Positions 10,901 to 21,388 of a stretch of DNA of 64,000 nucleotides are shown piece after piece. The position numbers and the translations under genes were made by a program. The number at the start of each line of letters is the position of its first letter. The stretch's first letter is position 1. Under the pieces are notes generated by a model that saw nothing but the letters and a program-made list of their open reading frames with translations, was not told where the DNA came from and ran no database searches. The stretch comes from Exophiala sp. HKRS030. Taxonomy: Eukaryota > Ascomycota > Eurotiomycetes > Chaetothyriales > Herpotrichiellaceae. The DNA is taken from contig JAHWDD010000004.1 of NCBI GenBank assembly GCA_023897205.1, positions 1,178,001 through 1,242,000 on the forward strand. Reading direction: 5' to 3'.

Positions 10901-11912
10901 TTCTTCATCAACATGTGATTGGTATGACCCAGAGAGTTTCAATCACAGTCTGCCCGAAATTCTCTACCAGAGCGAGGGGTACTCCAAAGCCACTCACGAA
11001 GTTGACCCGGTTGTGTGGGACTTCTTGCCATTCTTTCCACCGGATGAGGTGGTTCAAGCCCGCGACCGCAAGATCAAGACAAGCTCTAAAGAGCTCTCTC
11101 TGGACTTTCCAAGACCGGTCTATCGACGCCAGCCTAGATGGCCCGCGGCGCCTTCAGACCGTTCTTTGGCCAGTACGTTCTTTTTGATCTCCCGCGAGAA
11201 TCTGCAAAAGCTCAAACACGATGTGAGCTCGCACCCAGATGTCAGGAGCAAGAGCGTATCGACCAGCGACATCGTCCAGGCATTTCTATGGCGCACAGCC
11301 ATCAGGGCACGATATCTGGTGGCCAAAGAAGTCCGAGGCCAAAGTTTTGGGCCGGATGAAATGTCCATTTTGGAGATACCCATCGACGGCAGGCTGTACT
11401 TCTCCTCACGATTGCCTTCGTCTTACATGGGCAGCTTACTCATTATGAGTCGGACAATGATGCCTATTGAAGATCTGTGTTCGCCAGACACCAGCCTGGC
11501 CACGGTTGCCTCTCTGATCCGCAGAACAATAGCCCGAGTCAACACTGCCTTGGTTCATGATGCCTTCACTCTCTTGCGATCGATGACGGATTATACCAAG
11601 CCGGCGACTGCGAACATGGGTCTGGAGCACATGAACGAGATGATTTCCAACATGATCTTGTGGCAACCCGAAGACAATCTCTCCTCTTTTGGCGAGGGCA
11701 TCTTCGCTGGGGGCAGGCCGGAAGCTGTCTGGCCACAGATTGAGCGTGGGCATCGGCGTTTTAGATTTTCACTCATCCACCCCTTGAGAGCAGACGGCGG
11801 TGTCGAGCTTGAAGTGGGCACCTTACCGGAAGAGCTGAAGATGCTGCAGGTTGATGAACACTTCACTAAGTATGCCAGGCTTCTGGACATCAGGCCAGGA
11901 ACAGGATGGTAA
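7994..11912 (+). CDS. NRPS-like enzyme: adenylation - carrier protein - BAHD-type transferase
   Basis: Five exons: 7994-8282, 8340-8392, 8454-8876, 8968-9190 and 9253-11912, 1215 aa. Residues about 1-540 form an adenylation domain: A3 core HTSGTTGIPKP from residue 198, FPMSH and the late GRSDDAVVLSNGYKI typical of NRPS-like and reductase-type adenylation domains. A carrier protein follows with DMGLDSL, where Ser609 is the phosphopantetheine site. The C-terminal 500 residues resemble a BAHD/Transferase-family acyltransferase, with the HxxxDG motif HTCFDG at His854 and Asp858. There is no condensation or thioesterase domain. The order A-T-transferase is that of the C-terminal part of CrmA-type isocyanide synthase-NRPS proteins; here the synthase is a separate divergent gene. 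Likely role: load an isocyano acid and pass it to an alcohol or polyol. The first intron (57 nt) is in frame and lacks a stop, so its retention would be silent to the frame. ATG 7994 is the first ATG before the conserved start. Confidence 0.9.
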
Positions 11913-13132
11913 ACTGATGTAGTTGAGAGTCCATCCACCAGTGCTATTGGTGGAGAGTTATCGTGCGGACTAGTGCTTGGCTACAAGTATATTATCTCAA
12001 GGGTATTGTACTCCGTATAGCTCCACTTGGGGCGGTGCTAAGACAGATGATGTACTCCGTACTCTGCAATGATCCCCACTTTTCGAACCAAACCTCATAA
12101 GGTAAATACTGCACTCGTATACTGTAGACGGAGCTGGCCAAACATGTCCTTGAGTCATTGCATGTGCTCACTTTGTCTATCAAGAGGATCGCTTCTGCCC
12201 CAATTCCCAATGTGCAGAATAGCTGGGCACGATGCCCGACAGCGTGGAACCTGAGCAAGTTTTCAATTCCTGCAGGTTCTCAAGATAGGGCCTGCAACTA
12301 GGTCCCGTCTATTGCATTATGGTGGAACATAAGCAAGTTTTCATTCACTGTAGATGCAACATTCCTTTCATCCCGGCCTTTGGTGTGCAAAGAATCTGAG
12401 CACGTTCGGCAGCATGGAGAATGAGCAAGTTTTCATTCCCCGTAAAGTTCAACATAAACCCTGTAACCAGACCCCGGTCTACTGCATTATAGTGGAATAT
12501 GAGCAGGCTTTCGTTCAATATACCTCGGAGATGTAACATTCCTCCCGCTATAGCCCCTGGCGTACAGAAATCTGACCACGATGTTCGAGAGCGTGGAGCA
12601 TGAGCGAGTTCATTTTGTCTTGATACAGCCTGCAGGTAGGCCCGGTCCTCTGCAGTGTAGTGGAATATGAGCAAGTTTCCATTCACTGTAGATAGAAATT
12701 CAGAGCTATAGACAGCAGATAGGTCATCCTTCTGCACTGGAGTACGATAAAGTTTAGCCTCCGCGATACAAAATCGGCAATCGAGATAGCGGACACATCA
12801 CTGTCATATACAATGTAACATCGGCGTTGTTTATTCTACAGCCGATGTTTGGTTGGCGGCCACCGTATTATCCCGACCACATTGTTCAGTTTTCTCAGAT
12901 ACTTACCAGGATCGGTGCCTCGGGTTCGAAGTCATCAGACAGTTGCAGCAGGCGTGTCCATGTTATGTAGACGCGTGTAATTGTCTCAATTTCCTCTTGC
13001 TACACATAGTCCTGGAGGGGAGAGTTCGTCGAACAAAGGAATTCAGATCCCCAAGGTCGCAAAACACCATTCGGAATACCCTCTGTTAATCATTCTTTCC
13101 ATGCAATAAGACTTCTGATTTCAAAGCTCGTT
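11913..13132. promoter_or_regulatory. DHA2 promoter with an array of TGAGCA/TGCTCA elements
   Basis: About 1.2 kb upstream of the first MFS gene. Exact cores are at 12163-12170 (TGTGCTCA, the reported MacA form), 12252-12257, 12397-12402, 12422-12427, 12500-12505 and 12668-12673, with near-matches TAAGCA about 12330 and TGAGCG about 12601. Most sit in a longer word, ATGAGCAAGTTT(T/C)C. Chance would give about one core on either strand per 2 kb. Two TACTCCGTA words lie at 12009-12017 and 12053-12061. I infer copper-responsive control of the downstream transporter. Confidence 0.6.
12210..12690. repeat. Degenerate ~170-bp tandem repeat carrying the TGAGCA elements
   Basis: Related blocks begin at 12307, 12477 and 12645 (GTCTATTGCATTAT, GTCTACTGCATTAT, GTCCTCTGCAGTG), a spacing of 170 and 168 bp. 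A second landmark (AGAATAGCTGGGCAC, AGAATCTGAGCAC, AGAAATCTGACCAC) recurs at about 176-bp spacing around 12216, 12391 and 12567. Each full unit contains two TGAGCAAG-type words, about half a unit apart. Copies have diverged by substitutions and small indels. No coding capacity is apparent. The repeat looks like promoter amplification by tandem duplication. Confidence 0.7.
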
Positions 13133-14990
13133 ATGTCTGTCAACGAAACGTCAAAGGACACGTCCTTAAATCACCTCGATGGACAAAGCAATCCTTCGAA
13201 AGCTTCCACCCAGGATGAGGGTCTGCCACCAACGAGATTCGTTAGAGACAAAAGCTGAGTAAATCACAGAATCAGCCGACAGGAACAAATCTGTCATCAA
13301 AGGTGGAACTAATATTTCGGACAGCGAGTATCAAGGCAAAGATTCAAAAGCTGGCAGTGACGACGAGAGTGCATATGCAACTGGAGTGAAATTAATGTTG
13401 ATTGTCATCAGCCTTCAACTGACGAACTTTTGTATTGCCATTGACAATACAGTCATTGCCACAGCCATACCTAGGATCACGGATGATTTCAAATCCTTGT
13501 CGGATGTAGGATGGTACGCTTCTGCTTACCTATTGTTTGTTGCGGCATTCCAGCTGTTTTTTGGAAGACTTTATAGCTTCTTGAACATGAAGTGGTTATT
13601 CATGGCCTGCATCATGCTGTTCGAAGTTGGATCCTTGGTCTCAGCAGTCGCGCCTACTTCTGCTGCGCTTATTGCCGGCCGAGCCATTTCTGGGTTCGGT
13701 GCTTCGGGAGTCTTCACCGGATCACTCACCACTCTGTCGACGGTTGTTCCTCTAGCCCGACGAGGTCTATTCATAGGGCTGGTCACTGCTGTATACGGCG
13801 TGGCTAGCATTGCTGGACCGTTGTTGGGAGGTATCCTAACGGACCGTGCATCTTGGAGATGGTGTTTTTATATCAATCTGCCACTCGGTGGCCTCACCAT
13901 CGTCATTGTGGCAATTTGCCTCCATCCTCCGAAGCCAACGCCAAAAAAGCCGAAATCCTGGCAAGAGTATGTTCTCAGGTTCGACCCCATTGGCACGATC
14001 TTGTTTCCACCGTCTATAATATGTCTCTTGCTTGCGCTGCAGTGGGGAGGGACAACGTACAAATGGAGTGATGGTCGAATAATCGCGCTCTTGCTGATGT
14101 TTGGGATTCTCCTTCTCGGGTTTGGGATAGTCCAACCTTTCATGGGCGACAATGCGACTTTGAACAAGAAGGTAGTGGCCTCTCGCCACACTGCCTGTGC
14201 TACCCTCTACACTCTTTGCGTCAGCTCCTCGTTTTTCGTCATGGCATATTTCATTCCTATCTGGTTCCAGGCAATCCACAGGGCTTCTGCAGAGAAGTCT
14301 GGAATTGATCTTCTACCGTTCATGATCAGCCTCATTCTCAGCATCATGACGGGTGGCTGGGCATGCAGCAAGATTGGATATTATAATCCGTTCATGTTCG
14401 CTCCAATCACGCTCGGAACAGCCGGGGCGGGACTAATCTATACATGGGACATCGATACGTCGACGAGCAAGTTGATAGGATATCAGGTTCTCTATGGCAT
14501 TGGCGTCGGGCTTGGAATTCAGCAGGCGGTAGTGGCTGTCCAGGCTGCTGCGAAGAACGTTGACATTCCTAGCAGCATAGCACTTCTTTGCTTCAGTGAA
14601 AATTGTGGCGGCGCGGTTTTTGTCAGTGTGGCTCAGAATATCTTCACGGAAAGACTTGCATCAAAGGTGCAGAATATTGCAGGTATCGACCCAGTTCAAG
14701 TCGTCAACACAGGAGCGACAGAGATAACAAGCCTGACGAAAGACAATAGTCAACTAGAGGAAATCAGGATTGCCTACAATGATGCACTGTCTCGACCATT
14801 CTTGGTCGCCCTGGTCCTGTTGTGCGTTGCGACCATTGGAACTCTTGGAGTTGACTGGAAAAGTATAAAGCAAAAAGGGCACAAAGGTAAAGATGCTGGA
14901 ACAACACAAGACCCTGAGAACGCCAAAGACGACCAAAAAGACAAAGGGCCCGAAATATCCGAGGAGGGCGTTGAACTCAAGGAAGTATGA
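13133..14990 (+). CDS. MFS transporter, DHA2 (14-TMS drug:H+ antiporter) type
   Basis: The core 13386-14990 encodes 534 residues with the DHA2 landmarks: an opening membrane helix with DNTVIATAIP, GRLYSF in loop 2-3, the antiporter motif C region (GPLLGGILTDRASWRWCFYI), about 14 hydrophobic segments and a charged Lys/Asp-rich tail. Fungal members export secondary metabolites and toxicants at the plasma membrane. The hydrophilic N-terminal tail probably starts at ATG 13133 (MSVNETSKD), which is in another frame. An intron, for example from a donor at 13211 or 13241 to an acceptor near 13328, must join them, and I could not fix it. The gene lies downstream of the NRPS-like gene on the same strand behind an array of TGAGCA elements, so it is a likely exporter of the cluster product. 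Confidence 0.8.
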
Positions 14991-16414
14991 GAAATTGTCT
15001 CTGGAGCCCGACTTGACGCTAAACTCAGATGCCAGTGGCCGTCAAGTGAATGGTGCTCCGACGGTCGGCTTTGCACGAGGGTGCTATCTAGACCAGTAGA
15101 ACGCTCCGACCAAGTCCATTTCTGACACGGTCAAGCTCAGAGTCGGTAACGTTGGCTTTGATCTCATTCACCAAGTGTTGAATTCTCCCCTCATGTATCA
15201 TTTGCACCATTTGCTTCATGAGAGGTGGGGAGTCTGGCAAGTAGTCAATCCATCAGAATCTCAAATCATGAGGTTCTATTGATTAAAACCACTACCAAAT
15301 CAGACAGGTATAGGGATAGGCTGCGCGAGTAAGTGTGCGAGGAGCAGGCAGTGCCCAAGTCTTGGTGCTAAACCCGATTGGGTAGGCACTTATGGCTGAG
15401 TGCGTTACTGTACACAGTCAAACCATAGCCAGTCTACTCTATGCCATTCCGTCAAATTCACAGGCAATTTGCTTTTCCGCCACATACGGAGTAATCAGGG
15501 TTCAATCAGAGGACTAGGGCCGCTTCCCAGAGGGGCAAACGCTAGCCAATCGAAATCGGGAACGTAAAAGTACTGCAAACGAGGACGGCAACACGCGAGC
15601 ACAAGGAAAATTGCTGTACTGTCTTGCACGGTCTAGTCAGATCAGAAGAACACGGCAAATGATAACCGCCTGCGCTGTCTGTTAACATACTCCGTACATT
15701 AGGCCAAAGAACCCTCAGCGCCATCCCTGTACCCCCAAGGAATTCGGAAACTTGCTCATATTGCTTCTCTTAGGGGAAATGGAAACTTGCTCATGTTATT
15801 CTACGTTATGACTCTAGAGAATCTGAAGTCAAAACCCTTTCGGCCGTTGATGGTGCACAAACAAGCTTTCCCTCCCGACCAAGGTCTGTTGCTTGCCCTT
15901 TATCATGCACTGTAGGATGAAGTAGTGGCCCATCGATCTACAGGAGAGCGCAGGGAAGTATGGTTTCTCGCATCAGAGACAGACCGGTCGGAATGACCGA
16001 TACGCGACATTTGTCCCGTTCAGCCCACCCGAGGGTGTGATCACTACCGCCTGGGTGGTGTGGTCCGACCCTAGCGGGACCCTGGCACATGGATGCTATC
16101 GTCAACAAGCACCTTCATCTCTTTTGGCCACTTGTGAGCATGTTTGTAGTTGACTAAATGTCCGATGGTGCTGGGTCGGGTGGCTACCATGCGCAGGTTA
16201 TGCCGTCTAAGCTACCGATGCGACTCTGGCTACTCTGGTGATATATCAAACCCGACGAATGGTTTGCCTACTCCGTAGATATTCGTCTTATTGCTGCAGA
16301 AGGATCTTCTCAAAACCTCTCCAACTCCTTCCCTCCTTGGCTCCCTCCCTTCCTCTCTGACGCGACCACCCTTCTTTGATAGATTACGCCCTGCCTCGTT
16401 GACCAATCTTCACA
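14991..16414. promoter_or_regulatory. SIT promoter region with three TGCTCA/TGAGCA elements
   Basis: About 1.4 kb between the two MFS genes. The 14-mer GGAAACTTGCTCAT occurs twice, at 15746-15759 and 15781-15794, 35 bp apart, and its reverse complement is present at 12667-12680 in front of the DHA2 gene. A further TGAGCA is at 16135-16140. TACGGAGTA/TACTCCGTA words lie at 15485-15493, 15688-15696 and 16269-16277. A pyrimidine-rich stretch (about 16310-16370) just precedes the ATG of the next gene, as in many fungal promoters. Confidence 0.55.
15746..15794 (+). repeat. 14-bp direct repeat GGAAACTTGCTCAT (two copies)
   Basis: Identical 14-mers at 15746-15759 and 15781-15794, both carrying the TGCTCA core, with start points 35 bp apart. 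The identical word in inverse orientation is at 12667-12680. A transcription-factor binding pair is the simplest reading; the copper link rests on core similarity to Mac1/MacA sites. Confidence 0.6.
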
Positions 16415-18142
16415 ATGGCTCCGGAAGAACCGATGGAAACCCAACTGCCGACCGGCACTGAAAAAGTGCTAGACTCACCGGCTCCGCCGATGCCACACGA
16501 GGCTCCCGACGCCGATGCTCAGGCAGGTGTGCAGAGCATCGAGGCCACGGCCATGGCTTGGGACAGGACGAATCTCATCATCGCATACGTGATGCTCTGG
16601 TTCATCTATTTCGTCGCGACGACCCTCAGCGGCGTCAACGGCTCGCTGTTACCGTTTGTGACATCGTCGTTCGCGCTGCACTCCCTCACTCCCACGGTCA
16701 CCATCCTAAGCAGTGTTATCGGAGGCGTCACCAACCTGACCATCGCCAAAATTCTCGATGTCTTTGGCCGTCCCCAGGGATATCTATTATGTGTTGCCCT
16801 CGACATTATTGGCCTGGTCATGATGGCTGCCTGCAATACAGTCGAGACTTACGCCGCTGCAATGGTCTTTTATACAGTCGGCAATAACGGTCTTCAGTAC
16901 TTTCTATCTGTCTTCGTTGCAGACACCTCTAAACTCAAGAATCGAGGTCTGATGCAGGCCCTCGTCAACTCCGGGGTTTTCATCACTACTTGGTTGGCTG
17001 GCCCTATCTCTCAGGGATTTCTCGACGGACCTGGCTGGCGTTGGTGCTATGGAATGTTCACCATCCTTGTCCCTGTCATAACACTCCCGCTGCTTTTCTT
17101 ATTACTGAGGAATTATTCCAAAGCCAAAAAAATGGGAATTGTTCCAAAACACGAGAGTGGACGGACTAAGATTCAGTCTATCGTTTACTACTTCATTCAG
17201 TTCGACGCCATAGGGCTCCTACTCTGTTCCGCCGGCGTGGCTCTGTTTCTTCTACCCTTCAATCTTTACACCATTCAATCCAAGGGCTGGGGGTCGGCCT
17301 TGGTTATCAGTATGTTGGCCGTCGGCGTGGCCCTCCTCATCGCCTTTGTTCTATGGGAGAGGTTTTTTGCGACCTTCACATTTATCCCATACTCACTTCT
17401 TCTGGACCGGACCGTTTTAGGCGCATGTCTACTTACCGCCGCTCTCTTCTGCACCTATTCTTTGTGGTCCAGCTATCTTGGGTCATTTCTGATGGTGGTG
17501 AAAGATCAAGATGTCACACACGCTAGCTATGTCAATCAAACAATCACCATTGTTGGCATTGTTATAGCTATACTGGCCGGCTACTTTATCCACCGAACTG
17601 GCCACTTCAAGTCTATATCCCTTTTTGTTGCCCTTCCATTCCTGATCCTAGGCCAGGGTTTGTTGATCTACTTCCGTCAGCCGGATGGCCAGGTTGGCTA
17701 CATCGTCATGTGCCTAGTCTTTATTGCCGTCGGCCAGGGTATCGTGGAGATTACCGATGAGATTGCCATGTTGGCAGCTGCTTCGCATGAATTTGTCGCC
17801 GTTTGTCTTGCTGTCCTAGGTATATTCAGCAGCATTGGAGGCGCGATCGGGTCTACCGTCGCAGCAGCGATCTGGCAGAACATGCTTCCGAAGAGACTGG
17901 CGGCGTACCTCCCTGCCGACCAACTCCAGGATCTGACCGTCATCTACGGCTCTATCGACACGCAGTTGAGCTATCCCGTGGGCTCTCCCACCCGCCTCGC
18001 CATCCAGCACGCGTACAGCGATACGCAGGAAGTTTTGGTGGCTACCAGTGTGGGTCTGTGGGTGATCGGGCTTCTTGGCATCCTCATGTGGAGAAACATC
18101 GATACAAGGAATGTCAAGCAGGTCAAGGGTCATGTATGGTGA
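16415..18142 (+). CDS. MFS transporter, siderophore-iron transporter (SIT) family
   Basis: A single exon of 575 aa. A roughly 50-residue hydrophilic N-terminus is followed by about 14 membrane segments. Family features of fungal SIT/ARN/Mir proteins are visible: an opening segment ending in LSGVNGSLLPFVTSSF, the loop with KILDVFGRPQGYL, and FVADTSKLKNRG, then GPGWRWCYG and a late SYPVGSPTR motif before the last helix. SIT proteins take up ferri-siderophores at the plasma membrane. The setting is unusual: the gene is third in line on the plus strand after an NRPS-like gene and a DHA2 exporter, and its promoter shares TGCTCA elements with them. It may therefore import a copper or other metal complex of the cluster product rather than an iron siderophore; that is inference. 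It could also simply be an unrelated iron-uptake gene. Confidence 0.87.
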   Translation: MAPEEPMETQLPTGTEKVLDSPAPPMPHEAPDADAQAGVQSIEATAMAWDRTNLIIAYVMLWFIYFVATTLSGVNGSLLPFVTSSFALHSLTPTVTILSSVIGGVTNLTIAKILDVFGRPQGYLLCVALDIIGLVMMAACNTVETYAAAMVFYTVGNNGLQYFLSVFVADTSKLKNRGLMQALVNSGVFITTWLAGPISQGFLDGPGWRWCYGMFTILVPVITLPLLFLLLRNYSKAKKMGIVPKHESGRTKIQSIVYYFIQFDAIGLLLCSAGVALFLLPFNLYTIQSKGWGSALVISMLAVGVALLIAFVLWERFFATFTFIPYSLLLDRTVLGACLLTAALFCTYSLWSSYLGSFLMVVKDQDVTHASYVNQTITIVGIVIAILAGYFIHRTGHFKSISLFVALPFLILGQGLLIYFRQPDGQVGYIVMCLVFIAVGQGIVEITDEIAMLAAASHEFVAVCLAVLGIFSSIGGAIGSTVAAAIWQNMLPKRLAAYLPADQLQDLTVIYGSIDTQLSYPVGSPTRLAIQHAYSDTQEVLVATSVGLWVIGLLGILMWRNIDTRNVKQVKGHVW

Positions 18143-19831
18143 GAGCATCGAAAGAATATGTAGGTGGCTTTTCCTTGGATACGTAGGATGAGGCAAGAGG
18201 GCTACTCTGCCGCCATGTCAACCGTCTGATAAGTCATTCAACAAGTTGCCACGGCTCGAGGTATGTATGGGGACATCGATGGGAAGTGGACATTGAGAAG
18301 CAGTGACATTAAAGAATCATGCTGGTCGGATGACATGGATTTCTTGGCCTGGAAATCAGCATGATCACTCTCATCTCTCAGGTCCTAACGACTCCTGGTG
18401 ACTCGCTGGGCGCGAATAATGATCCCTCTTCCACGCTCACCGGAACGCTCGTTGCATTTCAACCATCATGTGTGATATTGTTTGTTGGTCCAATGTTCCC
18501 TCCTTATCTATCGACAGAGACCTTGACAAAAGAAAGATCTTCATGGTGCCAAATCTAGCGGCGTCACAGCACGCACTTGGCTCAGGCTATGATTGCAGTT
18601 GGGCGACCTGAAAAACTGGCAGATTGCCGAAAAGTATTCCCTGTACTACCTGTGAACCATCCATACGCGCATCGCCAATCGTCATCGTTTTGGCACAACT
18701 ATTGCACCTCGCAATGGCGGCGGACGTTGACCTTTATGCCTTCATGGCACTCCATCCATGGTAGAGATAACCACAACCCCGTGGACTTCTCGATAAGCAG
18801 CAAGATCTATAGCTCGATGAGACGACTGATTTCCTTTGGCCTGAGTACGAGTGTCTGGTTTCGCTCCCAACTTGTAAGCACGACTTTGAAGTCGAGTGGT
18901 TTGTCCAAGCAAATCCCGCAGCGGGAGAGCAGGCAAGCAATGGCCTTGCAATGATTTTAGAGACGCCCTCCAGATAAGTTATCCTCTCTGGATTCAGACA
19001 AGTTGTCAGGCGGTACGTAATCTTCTAGGTAATAGAATAGCCAGGGGTCCAATATGATGTATTGTCGAGTCTGACCTCGATGACTATGAGGCGGTTTTCT
19101 ATCTATTATATAGCAAAAAGGAGCGTAATTCTTCCTCCGGTTGAGGCCGTCCTCGTTGCCGCATCAACTCCCGGGACGATAACATGTATAGGCCTAGAGA
19201 ATGAGGCCCTGGAGATTGCCTCAACAGCGAGCGCCTCATCGGATAGAATAGGAAGAGGAATGGGTGCTAAACTGGGGTAGTAAAAGAGCGTCTTGAGGCC
19301 TAGGATTAGGCCTCCGTTTGTAAAGACCGTTTTGGCGGATTACTCCGCATGGGAGGCCCTTGGCCGTCTAACGTCAGGAGAATGCTTATTAGACAAAGTT
19401 CTTGGTATGTGTAATCATGACCACACTTTCCAGTGACCAGTGACCAGCTTGAGCGTCGGCCAGATCAACAGTCAACTTCGTTAACTTGGGCACGCCAGTC
19501 ACACACTGGCATTGATTCAAATGTGAGAAGCCCAAGACCACTATCTCCCCCGGAAATACTGTAACATTATCCGACCAGACTAGCAGCCGTGATGCAATGA
19601 AAGTCAGATTTCGACAATGGTCTTCCGGAGGGGAACGTTTCCGCTGGGTATAAATTCGCGTGGTCAGTCGAAGAAGACCGCAGGCCGTAAAAGATTGATC
19701 ATATTCATCGTTGAAAACATATCCCCGAAGAGAATACTACAAAAGCTTCACCCTAGCTAGTCTTAGTTAGCAAAATTACCTGAGGCCCATCCATCAACAT
19801 TCGAATTGACATCAGCACTAGACTACACACA
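18143..19831. other. Long intergenic region, no gene recognised
   Basis: About 1.7 kb. Short open frames on both strands around 18577-18954 overlap one another and resemble no family I know, so they may be decayed coding sequence. A TATAAA at 19649-19654 lies about 180 bp upstream of the dehydrogenase start and may serve it. No TGCTCA pair comparable to the upstream arrays was noticed. Confidence 0.4.
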
Positions 19832-21388
19832 ATGGCAGAAGTACCAAAGTAAGTGTGTCCTGTCCTCGAAGCTGCCCGGGTACGAAATCATCAAAATCTA
19901 ATGTTGAGTCTTCTATGTACAGGCCAGTGTATACTACGGCTTACAAGTCCCATCCCAGTGAGAAGATGAAGGCAGCTCTCTGGACTGGCACAAGGTCGAT
20001 CGAACTGGGTGAAGTACCCAAGCCCATGATTACCGCACCCAAGGATGCGATCGTGCACATCACCCACTGCACCATATGTGGCTCGGATCTTGCACATGTA
20101 CAATGGCGATCTGAACAAGGTGATGGAAAAGGGGTTAATCATGGGCCACGAGGCCATCGGTATCGTCGAGGAAGTCGGACCCGAAGTCAAGGACTTGAAG
20201 GTAGGGGATCGTGTCATCATCTTGCCGGTTATCGCCTGTGGGGAGTGTTTTTATTGCGGGCACAAAGAGTTTTCCCTCTGCGACCGGACCAACCCGTCTG
20301 GGGAGTTGGAGCAGATGTACGGGCATCGCCTGTCGGGCATCTTTGGCTATTCCAAGATCACGGGAAGATATCCTGGCGACCAGGCCGAGTACTGCCGCGT
20401 CCCCAACGCGGACCTCACCTGTGTCAAGGCTCCGGCGAATGTGGACGCCAAAAAACCGGTGTCTCTCGCGGACGTCACACCCACCGCGTGGCACGGCTGT
20501 GAGCTGACAGAAGTGGGAGAAGGCGACGTCGTCGGCGTGTGGGGCTGCGGTGCTGTCGGTCTTTCGATCCAGCGTTTGGCGAAGCTGCGCGGAGCCAGCA
20601 AGGTCTACGCCGTCGACAAGGACGCGCAACGGCTTGAAATAGCAAGGTCATTCGGCATGATTCCTGTAAATGTGAACGACCACGCCGATCCCGCAGACTA
20701 TATCCTATCCGTCGAGCCGCACGGCTTGGAGCGTGGTATCGAAGCGAGCGGGTTCAGGAGCACAAACTCGGCCGCCCACGCCACCATGAGAGCACTGGGC
20801 ATCGAGGGCGACGGCTCTGATACGGCCAGCGCGGTGATCAAGGCCACGCGTAAGGGAGGTAATGTCGCCCTGATTGGCGATTTCTTCTACTCAACCAACA
20901 ATTTCCCCATTGGAATGTTGATGGAAAAAGCCATCACGCTGCGTGGAGGGCAACTATATGCGGAAAAGGTGAGTGAGATATGTCCAATGCCACAAGTCCC
21001 CCCTCTGCTGTCGGGATATGGCAGCACCGAGAAGAAAGATGGAAAGAGAAGAAAAGCACCCACTGCCTTTACAAAAAGCATATGGTACTAATTATTTTCT
21101 GTATCTGATCTTTCTAGTATTTCCCATTCCTTCTCGACCTAGTCGTCCAACACAAATATGACCCTTCATTCATCTTTACGCACGAAGGTAAGTCTGAAAA
21201 ACCGGACTGTAGACCTCACGCCCAACCGCCGTATCTTTTCCATGGCCTACCGTTGACTAAAACCTTCTTCTTCCCCTCCAGACAATTTCGAGGACGTCTC
21301 CCAGAGTTACGACATGTTCTTCAACCACAAAGTGCCCGGAGGGATGGAAGTGTGCCTTTCCACTGCTTTTGGTCGGTCACAGACGTAA
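19832..21388 (+). pseudogene. Zinc-dependent alcohol dehydrogenase (MDR), frameshifted
   Basis: Exons 19832-19848, 19923-20968, 21118-21187 and 21282-21388. The product resembles zinc MDR dehydrogenases of the glutathione-independent formaldehyde/threonine dehydrogenase type: an N-terminal CTICGSDL catalytic-zinc motif, GHEAIGIVEEVG, the structural-zinc cysteines in CGECFYCGHKEFSLC, and a Rossmann motif GVWGCGAVG. The frame breaks within exon 2 at about 20088-20092: upstream it reads CGSDL in one frame, and downstream HMYNGDLNKV and everything after reads in the next, as if one base (an extra T in GATCTTGCAC) were inserted. No intron can explain so small a shift. Either the gene is a recent pseudogene or the base is a sequencing error; the rest of the gene looks intact. 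The product would oxidise an alcohol or aldehyde adduct with NAD. It converges on the following minus-strand gene. Confidence 0.75.

Noticed and set aside
13256..13258. TGA ending the first exon frame of the DHA2 gene taken as a disabling stop
   Set aside because: The first-exon frame differs from the core frame, so an intron before this TGA is needed in any case; it is no proof of a pseudogene.
18577..18954. A possible gene or remnant between the SIT and ADH genes
   Set aside because: Frames on both strands are equally long, and none shows motifs or splice-consistent extension.
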